Assembly (NCBI GenBank): GCA_027922465.2
Contig: BQMF02000758.1
Location: 1-64,000 of the forward strand
Length of the DNA stretch: 64,000 bases
From: Turritopsis dohrnii
Lineage: Eukaryota; Cnidaria; Hydrozoa; Anthoathecata; Oceaniidae
Direction: 5' to 3'
Shown here: one piece after another, positions 59,578 through 64,000 of the stretch
How the letters are laid out: the number at the start of each line of letters is the position of its first letter
How positions within the stretch are numbered: position 1 is the first letter of the stretch
Translations under genes and position numbers: made by a program
The notes under the pieces: generated by a model
What the model was told of the DNA's origin: nothing
The model's input: the letters and a program-made list of their open reading frames with translations, nothing else
Databases searched by the model: none

Positions 59578-60149
59578 AATGAAAATGAAAATGCCTTTTA
59601 ATCAATGATATATATATTTCACTAGATATCTAACTCCCGTAAAAACGCTATCAAAAGAGTGAAGCCGCAAAAAAAATTGGCAGCCATTATAATAGTGGCT
59701 ATAGTAAAAAATGTAAACAGTGTGTAGAGTAATGGGCGAAAAAGTGAAAGAATTAGCAATAACATGAGTTATGATCTTGTATGCTTATTTATTTTGATGA
59801 AAAAATAGTTATGGAACTTAATGCGAACTACGATTATAAAAACAAAAGGCAATAAGTTGGTAAATTATGCATCTGTCGTTATTTTCATGTCTATATTATA
59901 TATCTAAACAATTAAACTACGATTGGAAATATAACGAAAAGTATCTTTTTTTATATTTGGCTGTTTCAATGTCTTTTGTAGGTTCGTTCTAGAAGAAACT
60001 GATGTGTATAAATATAATGTTTTTGGCTAACTTCAGCATATGGCATATATCAGGCATAAAATCAAGCTCTCATCTTCAAAATCAAAATTGCATTTTTATT
60101 GATGACAAATCTGATACTAATTGTCAAAATGTGATGCTGTGGCCTATCG
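59578..60149. other. Flank of the LINE target; no gene
   Basis: The first 20 bases continue the duplicated module (compare 8521-8545). The remainder is AT-rich without recognisable features. Confidence 0.5.
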
Positions 60150-60976
60150 TATGAAGTTAATTCGGCGCCAAAATCTCGTTTGTCAAGTCGTCGAGTCGTT
60201 TTAGATGTTGACTCGTGACGTCATTAATCGTTTTAGAAGTTAACGCGGTTCACAATAAGGCGACATACAAGTCGTCGAATCGTTTTAGATGAACACTCGT
60301 TTTTCAATTTGAGGCGTCTTAGAAATTGGGGTCGCTAGATGCTGTGTAATTGAGGCGCTTCGGAAGATTAGCCGTTTTAGATGTTCATTCGGTTCAGAAA
60401 ATGAGGCGGTGCAACCTGATTACCAGTTTCTCTAAGTCAGTGTTGGCTTTTACACAAAAACAGATTTTTGTGTCATATTTACATAAGTCATGATGCTGGC
60501 CGTCATGTTTTCTAGTAGTTGCATGAAGCATGGGCCATTGCATGGTTATGAATGAAAAAATGACCAAACTGTGAAGGATTCCCTTTTCTTTCAGATGCAT
60601 TTGATTGTTTGTTAGTAGAATTCTGAAAGATCCCTTCTCTTTATCTTTATAATGAAATATGTACCTCACATTAATATGTTCATGTTCAGTGTGGAACACC
60701 TTTATCGTCTGATTTCAAGAAAGGGGCTCACGAATAGTGTCATTTTGAATAAACAGATCATGAAATTGTAGTAGTTTTTGATATGAAAGACCGACAAATT
60801 TTGAACAACGCGTCATCATCTGAAACGAACAAACTTCTAAAACGCCTTCATTTGAAAGCGAGTGTTCATCTAAAACGACTTGATGACTTGAATGTCGACT
60901 TATTGTGAACCGCTTTAACATCTAAAACGACTCGACGACTTGATAAACGAGATTTTGGCGTCGATCTAACTTCATA
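60150..60976. mobile_element. 827-bp MITE with 6-bp target duplication
   Basis: The inverted ends TATGAAGTTA and TAACTTCATA continue for well over 100 bp (AAAATCTCGTTT, CGTCGAGTCGTTTTAGATG). The target duplication is CTATCG at 60144-60149 and 60977-60982. The interior has no coding. Confidence 0.8.
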
Positions 60977-60982
60977 CTATCG

Positions 60983-61740
60983 GATTACTGATTACTGAAT
61001 AGTAATTATTGATAAACGTCTTTTGCAAGTGAATATAAATTTATGATGCTGGTTGCATAAAACATGCCCAACTGGATAATTTCCAATGACCCTGCAGTCC
61101 AACAAACATAAACACAATTGCATCAGATGCCACCACGTTTTCTCTGAAATTTACAAAACTCTTGGATGCGTGTTTCCTGTGGTTCACTACGACAATGTTG
61201 TGATTAACCCAACATACATAATTAAATCCGACAATTTATGTTAGCAATATTGATGCTTTAGTTCCCAGTAACGATTTGCAGAATCAAAAGATATGAAGAC
61301 AACAAATCAAAATTGGTCATAATTTCCACTGGGAAAAGTAGTAGATGGGAATTCAAATTTTGTCAATTGGTTGCTTGTTTGAGAACTATATTAAGAAGAT
61401 TGATACGAAATTGGTGTTGCTTGTCAAAATTTCCTAAACTATTCCCAACGAGAAGCTGCTGTGTTGAAATATTAATGTAAATGCATGTGATGAAATTTTC
61501 TATGTGTCCACATGAGAAGAGCCATATGTTCCTGATAGAACTTTTTATGCATGGTTTGTTTTGATTTGGAAATTTTGCAACTACCAATTTGTGTATTTAT
61601 TTTGAGTTTTATCTATCATTTTACTCAGCTTCTACCTTGGTTTATTTATCTAGCATTTATTCAGTTTATCCGTGTCTTGCTTTTCTACCCCTGGCCACAG
61701 TTTGGTTTATATTCTATGATTGTTTGATATCTTATCTTAC
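60983..61740. other. No recognisable gene
   Basis: AT-rich spacer. Short frames at 61363-61587 and 61589-61858 have no domain content. Confidence 0.4.
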
Positions 61741-63200
61741 CAGCATCCAATGCGGCGTCGCTCGCCACCCATGTTCAGCTTGCGTTGTGTCGCACGCCGC
61801 CCGCAATCAACATATTTCAGGCAAAAAGATTTCTTACCGGTTTTTATTTCGAAAATGAACCCGTGTCCCGCGTAAGCGTATAAAAGTTGTTGTATGTACT
61901 GATAAAAAAAAACTGACGTCAAATCAATGATACAGTAGAATCTGACGTCATAACAGAGAAAAAAACGTTCTCGCATCTACGTGGTTTTACGCGGACAATA
62001 TAGGAAATCCTACGTTAAATCCTAGTTAAATGCATCACTCTCTAAAATAAAAGTAGGATGCACAATCGCGAATTAGTATAATAAGACTAGACGCTAAGGC
62101 GGCGTCGCTCGCCACCCATGTTCAGCTTGCGTTTTGTCGCACGCCGCCCGCAATCAACATACATTGTAGGCAAAACATTTCTTACGAAATTACGAAAATG
62201 ACCCCTCAATCCAAAGCCCGTGTGTATCGTATAACCAAAAACCTAACAAACTGAACGGCGTCGCACGACGCCCGCAATCAACATACATTTTTGGCAAAAC
62301 ATTTCTTACCGGTTTTTATTTCGAAAATGAACCCGCGTCCCTTATAAGCGTATAAACGTTGTTAAATGTATTCATAAAAACAACTGACGTCAAATGAATG
62401 ATTCAGTAGAATCTGACGTCATTACAGAGAAAAAAACTTTCTCGGCTCTACGTGGTTTTACGCGGACAATATAGGAAATCCTACGTAAAATTTAGTTAAA
62501 TATATCACTCTTTAAAATAAAAACCAGATGCACAATCGCGGATTATTATAACAAGATTATATTAATCGCGTAATGTGAATCCGACTTTTAATTTAGAGAG
62601 TGATATATTTAAGTAAATTTTACGGTCATCGTCTTCTTATGTGCGCGTAAAACTGAAATATGTTGATTGCGGGCGGCGTGCAACACAACACAAGCTGAAC
62701 ATGGGTGGTGAGCGACGCCGCCTTGGCGGCTAGTCTTATCATAATAATCCGTGCTGTGTGTCACACTTTTATTTTAAAGAGTGATATATTTAGTTTTTTT
62801 TCAACGGTCAAATTCTTCTTATTTTTTCCCTTTTCGTCGTAAAACCACGTAGAGGCGAGAGACACTTTTTTCACGATTATTCCAAAAGCACGTGGCATTT
62901 GACGTCAGTTTTTTATGATCACGGGGAATCATTGCTTTGCATCCCCAATGGAACGCGAAATTTTTAGGGAAATATCTCGAGAACCAATAGGGATAACTGA
63001 CGTTTTTAAGGGTCCGCTATACGGATGAGGAGTTGACGCAAAATTTGGGCCTAAATTTGATTTGGTACTGAGGCTATGACGTCATCAAAATCTTTGACTG
63101 ACGATCTCTCTGCAACGGTTGGTTGTAGCGAAACGATCCCATACATTTTTTTGCTCAGTTTTTCAAGATTTACAATATTAGTACTCTTTCCAGTCCCGAT
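61741..63200. repeat. GCCGCC-headed repeats in direct and inverted order
   Basis: Heads of the form GGCGGCGTCGCTCGCC are at about 61750 and 62100 (plus) and 62705-62736 (minus), sharing CGCCCGCAATCAACATA. The section 62740-63190 matches the inner part of array 1 and 2 units in inverse orientation (compare 24300-24420). It is non-coding. Confidence 0.65.
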
Positions 63201-63329
63201 TCTGTGATTTTATTTTTAGTAACGGGGTACACACACAGGAACGCGGGATTTTTGCAAATTCCTTTTCAAAATTAGATCCGTAAGACACTTTTACGCGAGT
63301 TAAATCAACATGAAACTGAGAAACACGTT

Positions 63330-63703
63330 ATTGCCACAAGTGTTTCAAATGCCTTTTCAAGGAGCAGAAAAGATCCCGAACTATCTTGGTGGCTCAGTGT
63401 ATCCATTAGTCCCTTTTTGTATGAAAGGAATATGAACACTGTTCAAATAATGCAGAGGGGATTTTTAACAACATGTTTAGATCCGCACGAAACCCTGTTG
63501 AGTGTGCTTTTGGCCGCCTTAAAGCTAGATGGGCTATTTTGACCAGAAAAGTAAATCTGAAACTAGAAACAATCCCAACTTTTATTTATGCTTGTTTTGT
63601 CTTGCACAACATTTGTGAAGCAAACAAATCATATGTTGATGATGAGCTGGTTAATATACAAACTGATCCATTAGGCTTGAACAATTTCCGCATCAGCTCT
63701 TGA
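63330..63703 (+). pseudogene. PIF/Harbinger transposase, C-terminal fragment
   Basis: The frame near 63345-63435 has IPNYLGG, then YPLVPFCMKG, then a stop. A second frame from 63473 gives RSARNPVECAFGRLKARWAIL and YACFVLHNICE, the end of a DDE_4-type Harbinger nuclease with the last catalytic Glu in PVECAF. The second catalytic position, normally Asp before the YPL motif, is Gly here (LGGSVYPL). The stop, the frame change and this substitution make it a pseudogene. Upstream coding is absent. Confidence 0.75.
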
Positions 63704-64000
63704 GAAAATTGCTTCAGGCTAATTTTCAGGATATCTGAATGACTTTATCCATTCTTTTCTTGTTGAAAGTGCTTATGTTATGAGAATAGGTCTATCACAA
63801 TATTGCTTATTGACTAAAATGACATTTGGTAGAAGTGAACCAAAATCGTTTGAAATAAGAAGCTGTATAGATTGATGACTTTCACAATTGTATTGATCTC
63901 AACACTATTATTACGTCTTACAAATGATTTTACATAGTTTGAAAACTTCTATAAAAATTGAAGACTTAGCCTGTTTATGATCAAATCTGAAAGTGACTGT
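63704..64000 (+). repeat. 3' flank of Harbinger element
   Basis: It matches 15327-15565 over about 230 bp (GATGACTTTCACAATTGT, AACACTATTATTA), marking a shared 3' non-coding part of the transposon family. Confidence 0.6.

Overview
This window is animal nuclear DNA, AT-rich and dominated by transposable elements. Evidence for an animal: GT-AG introns, C-type lectin-like (CTLD) and PAN/apple exons, a THAP domain, PIF/Harbinger (HARBI1-like) fragments, a CR1/L2-type LINE, and a Helitron with an RPA gene. A soft-bodied marine invertebrate such as a cnidarian fits, but the species cannot be read from the sequence and that guess is weak. There is no bacterial, plasmid or phage signature. Most long open frames without a named family look like chance.

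Host genes are all on the minus strand between about 10.7 and 28.2 kb. A two-exon CTLD gene ends at 27600. Just downstream is a second gene, assembled here from splice signals: CTLD N-half (27054-27266), CTLD C-half (20205-20336), a 30-nt micro-exon (19733-19762), five short Ser-rich exons (15109 to 12492), and a PAN-domain terminal exon (11009 to the stop at 10750). All of its introns are phase 1, so exons can be duplicated or skipped without a frameshift; three of the Ser-rich exons are recent tandem copies. Pieces of the same locus recur at 1-8520 and 37530-39552, so the locus has undergone segmental duplication. The copy at about 6 kb has a broken CTLD exon.

The paralogous copies serve as empty sites and reveal later insertions. 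A 4.5-kb element with palindromic AAGACGTCTT arms (232-4765) sits in one copy; a Harbinger-like relic and an array of GCCGCC-headed repeats sit in the other. A CR1/L2-like LINE (39553-59577, minus strand) is inserted at a site still empty near 8520.

That LINE is now in three pieces. It is split by an 8369-bp Helitron (40286-48654), whose removal restores the LINE reading frame, and by a 7.3-kb insertion (49913-57207) carrying a THAP-type gene and a C2H2 zinc-finger gene. The Helitron encodes a protein of about 1830 residues (USP-like protease domain, DUF6570-like region, HUH Rep, PIF1-type helicase) and a spliced RPA-like single-strand DNA-binding protein. Left of it lie an intact-looking Mutator-like transposase (30964-32799), a 3.2-kb hAT-like element (33523-36728), and a second pair of Helitron-like ends (28429 and 37023) enclosing both. 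A ~780-bp repeat occurs in inverted orientation at 29675 and 50982.

The right end (59.6-64 kb) holds a MITE with a clear target duplication, inverted GCCGCC-type repeats, and the C-terminal end of a broken Harbinger transposase. No prokaryote-style defence or biosynthetic system is present. The most novel candidates are the protease-Rep-helicase plus RPA Helitron, the all-phase-1 CTLD/Ser-rich/PAN gene, and the nested LINE.
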